In this document: positions 8,381 to 18,300 of the stretch, piece by piece
Numbering within the stretch: position 1 is the stretch's first letter
Layout of the letters: every line of letters starts with the position of its first letter
Assembly: GCF_900188315.1 (NCBI RefSeq)
Contig: NZ_LT897781.1
Location: forward strand, 3,162,001-3,226,000
Reading direction: 5' to 3'
DNA length: 64,000 bases
From: Marinobacter sp. es.042
Lineage (GTDB): Bacteria; Pseudomonadota; Gammaproteobacteria; Pseudomonadales; Oleiphilaceae
Translations under genes and position numbers: made by a program
The notes under the pieces: model-generated
What the model was told of the DNA's origin: nothing
What the model saw: only the letters and a program-made list of their open reading frames with translations
Databases searched by the model: none

Positions 8381-9367
8381 ATGAAACTCATGAATCGTAA
8401 ATTGATCGCCGCCGCCATCCTGGCCAGCGCCGCCACGTTGAGCCAAGCCCAGACAACCATCAAGCTCGGCTGGACCACGGCCGACAGTAAGGTCGACCCG
8501 TACGCCATCGCCGCCCACTACTTTGCGGAAGAACTTGAGGCTGCCGCTCCCGGCGAATTCAACGTTCAGTTCTACCCGAACCATCAACTCGGCAACGACA
8601 CCGCGATGCTGCAGGCCATGCAATTCGGAACCATGGACGCTGGCGTGATTACGGGGACCCAGGTCGGTACTCTGGAGTCTGCGTTCCAGCTCAACGATCT
8701 GCCTTTTCTGTACGCCAACAACCAGCAGGCACACAAAGTTCTGGATGGCGAAGTCGGCCAGACGCTGCTTTCCAAGCTGGACGCCAAAGGCATCATCGGG
8801 CTTGGTTTTCCGGAAGCCGGCTTCCGGCACACCATTAACAATGAGCGGCCAATCCGCACACCGGAGGATTTCAACGGTGTGAAGCTGCGGGTACAGCCCA
8901 GCGACCTGTTTATTGCCAGCTTCCGCGCCATCGGCGCAAACCCGGTACCCATGGCCTGGAGCGATGTTTTTACCGCGGTACAGCAGGGCACGGTCGACGG
9001 ACTGGAAATTCCACTGCCTGTCATCTTTGCCAATAAATATCCGGAGGTGACGGACTATCTGTCACTGACCAGCCATACCTACAACGCGCTGGCCCTGCTG
9101 ATGTCCAAGCAGACCTTCAACAAACTCTCCCCGGAAACCCAGGAACTGGTTCAGCAGGCCGCCAAACGGGCCATTGATCGCCAGCGCGAGACCGTTGCAT
9201 CCAATAACGGTGCGGTTCTTGACCAGATTGAGGCGGCGGGTATGACCGTTAATGAAGTCGACGATGTCGAGGCGTTCCGGAGCAAGGTTGCCAACGTCTA
9301 CGACGAATACCGCAGCAAGATTGGCGCGGATATTCTCGACAAGGCCCTGGAGCAGGTAGCCGAGTAA
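8381..9367 (+). CDS. TRAP transporter substrate-binding protein (DctP family)
   Basis: This is a 328-residue periplasmic binding protein. A Sec signal peptide (MKLMNRKLIAAAILASAA, cleavage probably after SQA) is followed by a DctP fold: FNVQFYPNHQLG, the carboxylate-binding Arg in GVKLRVQP, and AWSDVFTAVQQGTVDGLE. An ATG 51 bases upstream is in frame, but only the 8381 ATG has a good ribosome-binding site (CGGAG) and puts the signal peptide at the N terminus. It is followed by the small and large membrane subunits, making a complete Na+-coupled TRAP system. The conserved Arg points to an organic-acid ligand; the exact compound cannot be read from sequence. Confidence 0.93.
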   Translation: MKLMNRKLIAAAILASAATLSQAQTTIKLGWTTADSKVDPYAIAAHYFAEELEAAAPGEFNVQFYPNHQLGNDTAMLQAMQFGTMDAGVITGTQVGTLESAFQLNDLPFLYANNQQAHKVLDGEVGQTLLSKLDAKGIIGLGFPEAGFRHTINNERPIRTPEDFNGVKLRVQPSDLFIASFRAIGANPVPMAWSDVFTAVQQGTVDGLEIPLPVIFANKYPEVTDYLSLTSHTYNALALLMSKQTFNKLSPETQELVQQAAKRAIDRQRETVASNNGAVLDQIEAAGMTVNEVDDVEAFRSKVANVYDEYRSKIGADILDKALEQVAE

Positions 9368-9426
9368 CGCTACCTGCCGGGGAACACCCCGACGCTATAA
9401 GGGACTTTTGACCGGGAACCGTTTGG

Positions 9427-9918
9427 ATGTATCAGTATCTGGATAAATTTGGAAACGCCCTGGCCCTAGGGTCCCAGGCTGCCGGAGTGGTGACTGCTCT
9501 GGTCATGATCGGCAGCCTGCTACTTGGTGTCTTCTACCGTTACGTGCTTGGTGATGCGCTGGTATGGAGCGATGAAGTTGCAGCTCTGGCGTTCACCTGG
9601 ACGGTCTTCCTGTTCGCCAGCGCGCTGGTCCGCACCGGAGGCCATGTTCGGGTAACCCTGCTGGTCGATTCACTGCCGGCACTCCTCGGTGAACTGGTTG
9701 AACGGAGCATCATGGTGCTGATCATTAGCTTCGGGCTTGTGATGCTCTGGACTGGCTGGAACTTCGCGGAGTTCACGGCCGGCCAGGTATCGCCCGCTAT
9801 CCGCTATCCAATCTGGGTCAAGAATGCAGCGGTTCCCGTCGGAGGCGCGCTGATCAGTATTCATGCCCTGATTCTTCTTGTCCGGCCACGGCCGATCCAC
9901 AAATCCTCGGAGCATTGA
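9427..9918 (+). CDS. TRAP transporter small membrane subunit (DctQ family)
   Basis: This 163-residue membrane protein has about four transmembrane segments and the DctQ features: RYVLGDALVWSDEVA near residue 40 and the TGGHVRVTLLVDSLP loop. DctQ subunits pair with the large DctM subunit; their mechanistic part is not well settled. It lies 59 bases after the binding-protein gene and one base before the DctM start, so all three should be co-transcribed and the two membrane subunits translated together. Confidence 0.92.
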   Translation: MYQYLDKFGNALALGSQAAGVVTALVMIGSLLLGVFYRYVLGDALVWSDEVAALAFTWTVFLFASALVRTGGHVRVTLLVDSLPALLGELVERSIMVLIISFGLVMLWTGWNFAEFTAGQVSPAIRYPIWVKNAAVPVGGALISIHALILLVRPRPIHKSSEH

Positions 9919-9919
9919 C

Positions 9920-11200
9920 ATGGGTGAGATTGGCCTGGTCATGATAATTGGCCTGATTGTTCTCCTGGCCCTCGGTGTACCCATTGCGTTCACAATCGGA
10001 CTGCTGGCGGCTGTGGGCATCTGGATGGCCGATGTAAATCCGATGATTCTGCCCCAGCAATTCATTGCCGGAAGCAGCGTCACGAGCCTGCTCGCCATTC
10101 CCGGTTTTATTCTGGCAGGTGAGGTGATGAGCGCCGGCGGCCTATCCCGGCGGCTGGTGCGTGTTGCCGAAACCTTCTTCGGGCATCTGACTGGCGGTTT
10201 GTCCATGTCCACAGTTGCGGCCGGAACTTTCTTTGGTGCGATTTCAGGTTCCGCACCCGCCACGACAGCAGCCGTCGGCTCCATCATGATCGATGAGCTG
10301 GAAGACCGCGGCTACCAGCGCGGGTATGCCGCGGCACTTGCGACCGCGGTGGGACCGCTGGGGCAAATGATTCCGCCCTCCATCCCGATGGTCATCTGGG
10401 GTGTACTGGCGGAGGAATCCATCGCCAAGCTGTTCCTGGCTGGCATCATTCCCGGTCTGATTGCCGCCACCGGTTTTTGCGTAGTAAGTGTCCTTTACGC
10501 CCGGCATCACGGTGTCGCCAAGGAAAAGCGGGCCACCGGTAAAGAATTCCTTTTCGCTCTGAAGGATGGCATCTGGGCTCTGCTTGCTCCGGTTGTCATC
10601 CTAGGCGGCATCTATAGCGGCATGTTCACGCCCACCGAGGCCGCAATGGTGGGTGTTCTGTACAGCACCATCGTTGGCCTGTTCCTGTACCGCGATCTGG
10701 ACTGGAAAAAAATGCCCTCGATCCTGATGAGCTCAATGAGAACGACCGCCGTTATCATGTTTATCGTGGCGGTGGCTTACGGGTTTGCCTGGGTAATGGC
10801 CAGTGAACAGATTCCGGCCCAGCTCACCCAGGCGCTGCTTGCGCTCACGGACAACCCAATCATCCTGTTGCTGATCGTCAACCTCATGTTGCTTCTGCTT
10901 GGCGCCGTCATGGATAACATTTCAGCGATGGTCATCCTCAGTGGCGTGTTGATCGGCCTGGGTCAGCAGATCGGCCTGGATCCGATCCAGTTGGGCGCCA
11001 TGGTGGTCATCAACTTTGCCGTCGGCATGGTAACGCCCCCCGTTGGCTATTCCATCTTCGTGGCCTCAAGCATCAGCGGATTGCGAGTGGAGACTGTCGC
11101 GCGCCACATCTGGCCGTTCATGCTGGTATTGCTCGGGGTTGTCGCGCTGGTGGCCTATGTGCCAGCCATTACCCTCTGGCTGCCCGCAACCTTCGGCTGA
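9920..11200 (+). CDS. TRAP transporter large permease subunit (DctM family)
   Basis: This 426-residue polytopic protein of about twelve transmembrane segments belongs to the DctM/SiaM group, the ion-coupled transporter core. Typical blocks are GVPIAFTIGLLAAVG near the start, GAISGSAPATTAAVGSIM, MIPPSIPMVIWG and GMVTPPVGY. The chosen ATG begins MGEIGLVMIIGL, one base after the DctQ stop. An upstream in-frame ATG at 9878 would overlap DctQ by about 40 bases and add a hydrophilic tail not usual in the family. A strong hairpin terminator follows at 11255-11285. Confidence 0.93.
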   Translation: MGEIGLVMIIGLIVLLALGVPIAFTIGLLAAVGIWMADVNPMILPQQFIAGSSVTSLLAIPGFILAGEVMSAGGLSRRLVRVAETFFGHLTGGLSMSTVAAGTFFGAISGSAPATTAAVGSIMIDELEDRGYQRGYAAALATAVGPLGQMIPPSIPMVIWGVLAEESIAKLFLAGIIPGLIAATGFCVVSVLYARHHGVAKEKRATGKEFLFALKDGIWALLAPVVILGGIYSGMFTPTEAAMVGVLYSTIVGLFLYRDLDWKKMPSILMSSMRTTAVIMFIVAVAYGFAWVMASEQIPAQLTQALLALTDNPIILLLIVNLMLLLLGAVMDNISAMVILSGVLIGLGQQIGLDPIQLGAMVVINFAVGMVTPPVGYSIFVASSISGLRVETVARHIWPFMLVLLGVVALVAYVPAITLWLPATFG

Positions 11201-11254
11201 GCTCCCGGCCTCCTGAGCCGCCTTTCAGTACCTCTCCCCAAAGCCGCTTCTGTC

Positions 11255-11285
11255 AGCCGGTGCTCGATACCAGAGCACCGGCTTT
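11255..11285 (+). terminator. Rho-independent terminator of the TRAP operon
   Basis: A perfect 11-base stem (AGCCGGTGCTC with GAGCACCGGCT) closes a 7-base loop and is followed by a short pyrimidine-rich tail. It sits 54 bases after the DctM stop. The T-run is short, so efficiency is uncertain. Confidence 0.75.
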
Positions 11286-11441
11286 CCTCTGATTGCTGAC
11301 GCCCCGAATCTGGCGCAAATATGCCGGGTCTGCGAGACTTGTCAAATGCCTCTGGCAATTACCGGGCGGCCTGAACAGAACGCGCTGGCAGGGGCACGTT
11401 GTGATAACAATAATGACGGCAAGCTGCGAGTATTGATAAAT

Positions 11442-12368
11442 ATGGTGAATTTACGCGATTTTGATCTGAATTTACTGGTAATTTTCGCCAACATCATGGA
11501 GCAACGATCGATCTCAAAAGTCGCCAATGAGCTTGGGCTATCTCCCTCGGCCGTCAGCCATGCACTCGCTCGTCTGCGTCTGATGCTCAACGATCAGTTG
11601 TTCTACCGCACCGCCAAAGGGCTGGAACCCACCGAAAGAGCCAAAGAACTCATTGTTCAGGTCGAAGATGGCCTGTCCTACCTGTCCAGCGCCATCAGTT
11701 CTCAACAGCAATTCGTGCCGGCCGAATCCAAGCGCGTGTTCAGTATGCAGGTGGCCAATTATGTTTCCGGTTTTTTCCTGCCAAGTTTTTCCCAGCGGAT
11801 TCGCGAGGAAGCGCCGAATGTCACCATCGATATTCTGCCCTTCTCAATTTCCACCGAGAGCTCCGAGTGGGACCGGGTCGACGCACAGATTCGTTTGACC
11901 CCCGGGCGTCTGAAGCCCAAGGCGGTCCGCAGTAAACGCCTCATGGCTGATGACGTTGTAGTACTGATGCGGCCCGACCATCCCAGCGCCTCGGAACCCA
12001 TGACACCAGAGCTGTACGCCCGGCTGCCCCATGTAAAACTGTCCCAGGCGTCCACCGGTACAACAGTGATTGATGATGCGCTCGCCGGGCGCGGCTTTGA
12101 AAGGCATTCGGCGCTGATCGTGTCCAGCTGGGACGCTATTCCCGATATTCTGATGAAGACGGACCTGATTGCCATAGCGCCGCGTCGCCTGCTGGCGCTG
12201 GATCCCCGTCTTAAACACTTCAAATCCGCGCCTCTGCCACTGGAAGAGGTCGTGTTCTCCTTTGACCTCTGCTGGGATCAGAATTCAGAAAAAGAATCCG
12301 GCCATAAATGGCTCTGCGAAACGATTATTGACGTATTCAATGCGGAGATTAAGCAGATTGAAACCTGA
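11442..12368 (+). CDS. LysR-family transcriptional regulator
   Basis: This is a 308-residue LysR-type regulator. The winged helix-turn-helix is at about residues 8-67 (LLVIFANIMEQRSISKVA, then LGLSPSAVSHALARLR), followed by the periplasmic-binding-like effector domain. The start at 11442 gives the usual N terminus, MVNLRDFDLNLLV; GTG at 11445 is an alternative. A longer frame from 11346 adds 32 unconserved residues and is unlikely. The gene lies 241 bases after the TRAP operon on the same strand and 11 bases before folM. It could regulate the TRAP and deacetylase genes, but LysR proteins more often act on divergent neighbours, so this is inference. Confidence 0.9.
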   Translation: MVNLRDFDLNLLVIFANIMEQRSISKVANELGLSPSAVSHALARLRLMLNDQLFYRTAKGLEPTERAKELIVQVEDGLSYLSSAISSQQQFVPAESKRVFSMQVANYVSGFFLPSFSQRIREEAPNVTIDILPFSISTESSEWDRVDAQIRLTPGRLKPKAVRSKRLMADDVVVLMRPDHPSASEPMTPELYARLPHVKLSQASTGTTVIDDALAGRGFERHSALIVSSWDAIPDILMKTDLIAIAPRRLLALDPRLKHFKSAPLPLEEVVFSFDLCWDQNSEKESGHKWLCETIIDVFNAEIKQIET

Positions 12369-12379
12369 TTGGAGACGTC

Positions 12380-13087
12380 ATGACCGCACCCATCCTGATT
12401 ACCGGCGCCGGCCAACGCATTGGTCTGGCCTTTGCCAGAGCCTGTCTTGACCGCGGCCAGCCCATCATCGTCACCTATCGAAGCTATCGACCGGCTATCG
12501 ACGCGCTGCAGAAGGCGGGGGCAGTGTGTCTCCACGCGGATTTTGCCACGAATGAAGGCATTGATGACTTCATCCAGGCCCTGAAATCCAAAACGGACAC
12601 GCTCCGTGCCATTATCCACAATGCCTCGGACTGGTTACCAGAGAGCGAAGATTCCGACCCGGCAGACGTGATGAACGCCATGATGCAGATTCACGTGACC
12701 ACACCATACCTCATCAACCTGGCCTGCCGATCGATGCTGGAGCAGGGCGATACGACCACGGATATTATCCACATGACTGACTACGTGGTGGAGAAGGGCA
12801 GCGCCAAACACATTGCCTATGCCGCCAGCAAGGCAGCCCTGACCAACCTGACCCTGTCGTTCGCTCGTCTACTGGCTCCGAGGGTCAAGGTCAATGCCGT
12901 TGCGCCCTCCCTGATCATGTTCAACCAGGGCGATAGCCAGGCGTACCGGGAGAAAACCCTGAAGAAGTCGCTTATGGGAATAGAACCGGGGGCTGAGGTC
13001 GCTGTCGCCACGCTGCAGTTTCTGCTGGACAACCCCTATATCACGGGCCGGACCCTGCCCCTGGATGGCGGGCGGCACCTGGTTTGA
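12380..13087 (+). CDS. folM: Dihydromonapterin reductase FolM (short-chain dehydrogenase)
   Basis: This 235-residue short-chain dehydrogenase carries the features of FolM: PILITGAGQRIGLAFA at the cofactor site, IIHNASDWL in place of the usual NNAG motif, the YAASKAAL active-site region and GRTLPLDGGRHL at the end. FolM reduces dihydromonapterin to tetrahydromonapterin, the cofactor of phenylalanine hydroxylase in several gammaproteobacteria, and has weak dihydrofolate reductase activity. GGAG precedes the ATG. It begins 11 bases after the LysR gene, suggesting co-transcription. The gene on the other side is convergent. Confidence 0.85.
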   Translation: MTAPILITGAGQRIGLAFARACLDRGQPIIVTYRSYRPAIDALQKAGAVCLHADFATNEGIDDFIQALKSKTDTLRAIIHNASDWLPESEDSDPADVMNAMMQIHVTTPYLINLACRSMLEQGDTTTDIIHMTDYVVEKGSAKHIAYAASKAALTNLTLSFARLLAPRVKVNAVAPSLIMFNQGDSQAYREKTLKKSLMGIEPGAEVAVATLQFLLDNPYITGRTLPLDGGRHLV

Positions 13088-13092
13088 TCCCT

Positions 13093-13533
13093 TTAAATAC
13101 CCAGCTCGGCCGGCTGGAGTCTCACGCCGGCCACCTTCCAGGCCCCTTCCGTGAGCACCATCCGGTAATAGGCGTCCCATCGCTTGCCTTCCGGCCCCTG
13201 CAACCGCACCACCTGGATTTCAAAGGCGCCGTGGGGCACGCGCTGGGTAAACTCGATGGCCGTGGCGTTGTGCACCGCCGGGTAGGCTTCACGAACCATG
13301 TCGACAAACACCTGTGACGAGCCGAATCGACGCTTGATACCCTCGGAGGCGTGGGCCCAGGCCTGCTCCTCGTCGTTGTTCGCAAACGCTTCGATCTGGC
13401 GCAGGATGGTGTCGCGGATTTCTGCGTCTTTGTCGCTGGCCACAGACTGTGGGGACCCGAGAACCGCGAGGCCAATGAAAGCCAGAAGCACGGGAATCAG
13501 CCACTTTCCGAAAACGATGTGTTGGTGACCCAT
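13093..13533 (-). CDS. DUF4864 family secreted protein
   Basis: This 146-residue protein has an N-terminal hydrophobic segment (LIPVLLAFIGLAVLG) that looks like a signal peptide or membrane anchor. The rest resembles the NTF2-like DUF4864 family: ILRQIEAFANNDEEQAWAHA near residue 45, then the GSSQVFVDMVREAYPAV region. Function is unknown; NTF2-like folds often bind small ligands. It converges on folM with only five bases between the stop codons. Confidence 0.75.
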   Translation of the reverse strand: MGHQHIVFGKWLIPVLLAFIGLAVLGSPQSVASDKDAEIRDTILRQIEAFANNDEEQAWAHASEGIKRRFGSSQVFVDMVREAYPAVHNATAIEFTQRVPHGAFEIQVVRLQGPEGKRWDAYYRMVLTEGAWKVAGVRLQPAELGI

Positions 13534-13616
13534 GATGGCACCTCTCTATTGTTCATCTTTTAAACAATACGGTCGGATCAGGGCTCCGGATTCGCGTTCC
13601 GCCAGCCAGCTTACTC

Positions 13617-14048
13617 TCACCGACGACCCTTCTCCGGCCAGATAATCTTCATCAGGGCTCGACGCTTTGGATCCGGGAAGGCAATGGCGTTGTCAGACCT
13701 CGCGATTGACAGGACCTCGCCGAGCATACGAAACAGTTCAATGTTGTCGTGAACACAACGGGGAATGGCCTCATCTCTCAGAAAATGCAGGTAGCGCTCC
13801 AGATTCTCCTCATCAGGCCGCCAGTGATCGCCAAAGGCGTTCCGGAACAGGGCCCGGGTGGCAATGGCTCGCCATTCGTCGCGATACCCGGTATCGAGCC
13901 TTTCCGGATACACGTACAGGTCTTTGATTTCCTGATCAATTTTTACTTCCACGTGGTCCGGGGGAAACAGCATCCGCATGGCCAGCAGGTCGTAGCTGTC
14001 ATTCAACTGCTCGTCCACGGCGGCTTTGACCAAATCAATCCTGCTCAT
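13617..14048 (-). CDS. Conserved hypothetical protein
   Basis: This 143-residue, highly charged soluble protein begins MSRIDLVKAAVDEQLND; I do not recognise a family. It has no signal peptide, membrane segment or obvious catalytic motif. It contains several Trp and Arg residues (RDEWRAIATRALFRNAFGDHW) and ends in basic residues. It is divergent from the small gene at 14126 with 77 bases between the starts, so the two may share a control region. Codon use looks like that of its neighbours. Confidence 0.65.
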   Translation of the reverse strand: MSRIDLVKAAVDEQLNDSYDLLAMRMLFPPDHVEVKIDQEIKDLYVYPERLDTGYRDEWRAIATRALFRNAFGDHWRPDEENLERYLHFLRDEAIPRCVHDNIELFRMLGEVLSIARSDNAIAFPDPKRRALMKIIWPEKGRR

Positions 14049-14125
14049 AATTGCTCGTTTTATGACCTGTAACGGAAAGCGTTTCGTACTGTTCCTTACG
14101 ACAATAAACCTGCGGGAGACTTCCC

Positions 14126-14416
14126 ATGCACATGGACACCGGCGAACTGAAAAAACACAAGCACGACACGATTTCTCTGTTGGAGATTGTCTCGATGGAA
14201 GGGCGCTATTACATGGCGCGGTTCTATCTGGATGGTCAGGGCTACGTTCTGACGGACCCCTACGACAAGCCAGTGATGTTCACCGGAGCCTGCGCGGTGC
14301 GAGAACATTTCCACGAATACGAGGTCGAGCGCACCGAGGTGATTCCGCCGACTGGAACCGATGAAATGATTGGTATGCCTGACAGCGGCTCCGAAACCAT
14401 GCGGGTCCCTCTCTAG
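14126..14416 (+). CDS. Small conserved protein, DUF6482-like
   Basis: This 96-residue protein has a core SLLEIVSMEGRYYMARFYLD, then DPYDKPVMFTGACAVREHF. It resembles the short DUF6482 proteins of pseudomonads as I remember them; the match is not certain. It has no signal peptide or membrane span. The ribosome-binding site, GGGAG, lies upstream of the ATG. Function is unknown. It is divergent from the hypothetical gene at 13617-14048 and convergent with the short-chain dehydrogenase gene. Confidence 0.65.
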   Translation: MHMDTGELKKHKHDTISLLEIVSMEGRYYMARFYLDGQGYVLTDPYDKPVMFTGACAVREHFHEYEVERTEVIPPTGTDEMIGMPDSGSETMRVPL

Positions 14417-14434
14417 GGCCCGCTTGACGTTCCC

Positions 14435-15220
14435 CTAGCTTCCAGCGAATGAGAGCGAATCCACCAGATCGGCGCCGTTGAACACGGCCCCGTGAAAATC
14501 GCTCTCCGGTATCTGATTGAGCGTAAACACGATGGCACTGGCGGCCTGTTCGGCACTCAGGCAATCCCCCGACGCCAGACGATTAGCCAGCCACTCCGCG
14601 TGGGGCAGATCTAACTTGCCCGCCTTATCGATATGGCTTCGAATACCCGGCGTATCCACCAGCCCCGGCTGAAAGAGGCTGACAACCGGCCCGTCCGACA
14701 TGGTGTCGAACTCAACGGACATCTGACGCACCAGCCGACGCAGCGCCATCTTGCTGATCCCGTAGCTGCCCGTTCCGGGTTGCGCATGCTTGTCCATACC
14801 CGCACCAATCATCACGATTCGCGACGCGGGATCACCCCCTTTGAGGATCGGTAACAACGATTGGGTGAGCAGCATGGGCGCGGACACGTTCACGGCCAGG
14901 GCTTCCTGGAAATCGATGAGCCCAAGGCTGGCAAAATCCGCAGCCGGCTCACCCACGCCAGCGCAATACACGAACGCTGAGAGATGATCGACGGCATCAC
15001 TTACCTGTTGAGCCAGATTGCGGGTGCTTTCGGGATCCGCAAGGTCCACTTCCAGCGTCATCACTTCACGGTCGGGCGCCTCCACGCGGAGCTTCGTCGC
15101 GACCTCCTCCAGCTTTGACACGGTGCGACCTGCAAGGATCAGGTCGTGGCCTTGAGCAGCAAGTTCCAGGGCCAGAGCCCGCCCAATGCCCGACCCCGCG
15201 CCAGTGATCAGTGTCCACAT
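14435..15220 (-). CDS. Short-chain dehydrogenase/reductase (sepiapterin/benzil reductase-like)
   Basis: This 261-residue classical SDR has TGAGSGIG at the cofactor site near the N terminus, VYCAG in place of NNAG, and the SYGISKMAL active-site Tyr and Lys. The closest look is to sepiapterin or benzil reductases; the substrate is unknown. The start at 15220 has a strong GGGAGAAG ribosome-binding site. An upstream in-frame ATG at 15277 would add 19 unconserved residues and is rejected. It is divergent from recC across 155 bases. Confidence 0.85.
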   Translation of the reverse strand: MWTLITGAGSGIGRALALELAAQGHDLILAGRTVSKLEEVATKLRVEAPDREVMTLEVDLADPESTRNLAQQVSDAVDHLSAFVYCAGVGEPAADFASLGLIDFQEALAVNVSAPMLLTQSLLPILKGGDPASRIVMIGAGMDKHAQPGTGSYGISKMALRRLVRQMSVEFDTMSDGPVVSLFQPGLVDTPGIRSHIDKAGKLDLPHAEWLANRLASGDCLSAEQAASAIVFTLNQIPESDFHGAVFNGADLVDSLSFAGS

Positions 15221-15375
15221 AGTGCTTCTCCCTTTTGCCGATAATTCACGACACCGTTTGTCACGACGGGCCGTCATGATTTTTGGAGATCAGACGTTTC
15301 AGACAGTCCGCATCTGTGGTCACATACGGTAACCTGTGGCAACAGGATTGAACTGCACACCAGACAAGGAAATTC

Positions 15376-18300
15376 ATGGCCGCACTCTCCACCGAGCCCA
15401 CCGAGCAACGCGCCAGGATCGAACCCGGGTTTCACGCGATCCACGCCAACCATCTGGAAGACCTGCGCCGGGCCGTTGTCTACATCTGTCGGCACAACCC
15501 CATGCCGCCACTGGAGAGCGAGACCTTCCTGGTGCAGAGCAACGGTATTGCCCAGTGGCTGAAGCTGGCGCTGGCGGAGAAGCGCACCGAAGATGGCCTT
15601 GAGGGCGGCCTTGGGATTGCTGCCGGTATGGATTTCCTGTTCCCGGCCCGGTTTATCTGGCAAGCCTACCGGGCCGTGCTTCCGGACGGTGAGGTACCGG
15701 AACAGTCGCCCTTCGACAAACGGCGGCTGGTGTGGCGGCTGTACCGGTTATTGCCACGCCTGGTGGGGCAGGACGAGGCCTTTACACCGCTGGCCCGTTT
15801 TCTGGAAGGTAACGATCCGGACCTGCGCAATTTCCAGCTGGCGGAGAAGGTGGCCGATCTGTTTGACCAGTACCAGGTGTTCCGGGCCGACTGGCTGGCG
15901 GCCTGGGAGCAGGGCAAGGATGTGATCATCACGGCCCGGGCCGAGGAAAAGCCTCTGGATGCGGAAACCCGCTGGCAACCCCTGCTCTGGCGCCGGCTGG
16001 TTGAGGATGTGGGCGCAGACGCTCATACCAGCCGCTCGCAGATCCATACCCGGTTCATGGAACAGGGCCAGCAACTTCAGGCGCCGGCCAACCCGTTCCG
16101 GCTGCCGACCCGCATTGTCGTCTTTGGCGTCTCCTCGCTGCCCCGGCAAGCGCTGGAAGCCCTGTACGTCCTGAGCCGGTTCAGTCAGGTGGTACTGTGT
16201 GTTCACAACCCCTGCCAGTTTTACTGGGCCGATATCATCAGCGACCGGGAGCTGCTCACCGCCGAACGCAAACGGGGCAGAGCCCATCCGACACTTTCCG
16301 ACATTGAAGATCCAGACCAGCTGCACCAACACGCCAATCCACTGCTGGCCGCCTGGGGCAAGCAGGGCCGGGACTATATCCGGTTGCTGGACGAGTTCGA
16401 CAACCCGGATCAGTACCGGGGCAGCTTCCAGACACCAGACCAGAAAATCGATATCTTCTCGGATCATGGCAACCCGGAAGCACCGCGCCTGCTGCATCAG
16501 CTGCAGAACGATATCCACAACCTGACGCCCCTGCAGGAAATCCGCCAGCAGCAGCGCCGGCTGGATCTGCACCAGGATCATTCCCTGGCGTTCCATCAGG
16601 CCCACAGCCCCCAGCGGGAAGTGGAAATTCTGCATGATCAGCTGCTGGCTGCGTTCAACGCCGACGCCACGCTGCGGCCCCGGGATGTCATCGTGATGGT
16701 GCCGGATATCAACGTCTACGCGCCTCACATCCAGGCCGTGTTTGGTCGTTATCAGCCGGGCCGCAAGCGCCACATTCCTTTCACCATTTCCGATCAGGGC
16801 CAGCGCCACCATGAACCCGTGCTGATTGCCCTGGAAACCCTGATGTCACTGCCCCGCAGCCGATTCGCGGTGAGTGAGATCATCAGCCTGCTGGAAGTAC
16901 CTGGCATACGAGACCGCTTCGGTATCAATGAAGACGAGATCCCCCTGGCCCGTCGCTGGGTCGAAGGCGCCAATATCCGCTGGGGTCTGCACGGCCAGCA
17001 CCGGGAAAGTCTGGACCTGCCCGCCGAACTGGAGCGCAACACCTGGCAATCCGGGCTGCGCTCGATGCTGCTGGGTTATGGCATGGGCGACGATGAGCCC
17101 TGGGCCGGTGTGGAACCCTTCGGCGAGATCGGCGGCCTGCAGGCCAGCCTGGCGGGCCGCCTTAACGACTTTGTGCATCAGCTTGAAACCCTCTGGCAGG
17201 CGCTGCAGACCAATCGCACCCCCGAAGACTGGGAGCGTCTGTTTTCAGAGATGCTCGGGCAGTTTTTCCACAGGGTGGAAGGCAGCGACCTGTTGCTGCT
17301 TAACCGTTTCCGCCGCCAGCTGGAACAGTGGCTGGAAGACGCCCTGGCAGCAGGCCTTGGGGAACAGACCCTGCCCCTGAACATCGTCAAGGATGTGCTG
17401 CTGGAGGGGCTGGATGAAGGCGGCCTGAACCAGCGTTTCCTGGCCGGCAAGGTCAACTTCGCCACCCTGATGCCCATGCGGGCCATACCCTTCCGGAAAG
17501 TGTGCCTGCTGGGCATGAACGACGGCGACTATCCCCGCTCCCGGCCGCCGGTGGATTTCGATCTCATGGCCCAGGATTACCGCCCGGGGGACCGCTCCCG
17601 CCGGGAAGACGATCGCTACCTGTTCCTGGAAGCCCTGTTATCCGCCCGGGAGCAGCTTTACATCAGCTGGGTAGGCCGCAGCATCAAGGATGATTCGGAA
17701 CGGCCGCCGTCGGTTCTGGTGGGGCAGCTTCAGGATCATCTGGACAGTCTCTGGTCTGTGTCAGGGCAACCCGAAACCAAGGTCATCGAGGCACTGACGA
17801 CCCAACACCCGTTGCAGCCGTTCAGCCGAAGCTATTTCCCGAAAGCCAACGGGCTGGAGGAGGGTGGAGAGGGGGAAAACAGTTCGCCCCGTCCCCTGGC
17901 CGAGGTGTTGGAGGCACGCCGGTTATTCACCTACGAGCGGGAATGGCGCAGTGCCCATGGTGGTGAGGCTGCCGCGCAGACACAGTCGGCACTACCTTAC
18001 CAGGCGCCCGAAGAGCCCATCAGTCTGAACGATCTAGCGGCTTTCCTGAAAAAGCCCATCGACACCTTTTACCAGCGCCGGCTGCAGGTGCGCTTCGAGG
18101 ATGTCGAAGACGACGACACCGACAACGAGAATTTCGAGCTGGACGGCCTCGACCGCTGGCGCCTGGACAACGAGCTGATCCAGGGCGGGCTATTGAAAGC
18201 CAGCAACGAAGAGGAACTGCACGACCGGTTGCAGGCAACTCTGGACCGCATGGCCCGACGCGGGGACCTGGGTATGGGCGTGACCGAACACCGCCTGCGT

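Noticed and set aside
13945..13960. CACGTG-centred parS-like site at 13.9 kb
   Set aside because: Only the core and the left TTC agree; the right arm differs, and it is about 25 kb from oriC.
14401..14423. Hairpin across the stop of the DUF6482-like gene
   Set aside because: The stem has a bulge and there is no T-run; it is too weak to call a terminator.
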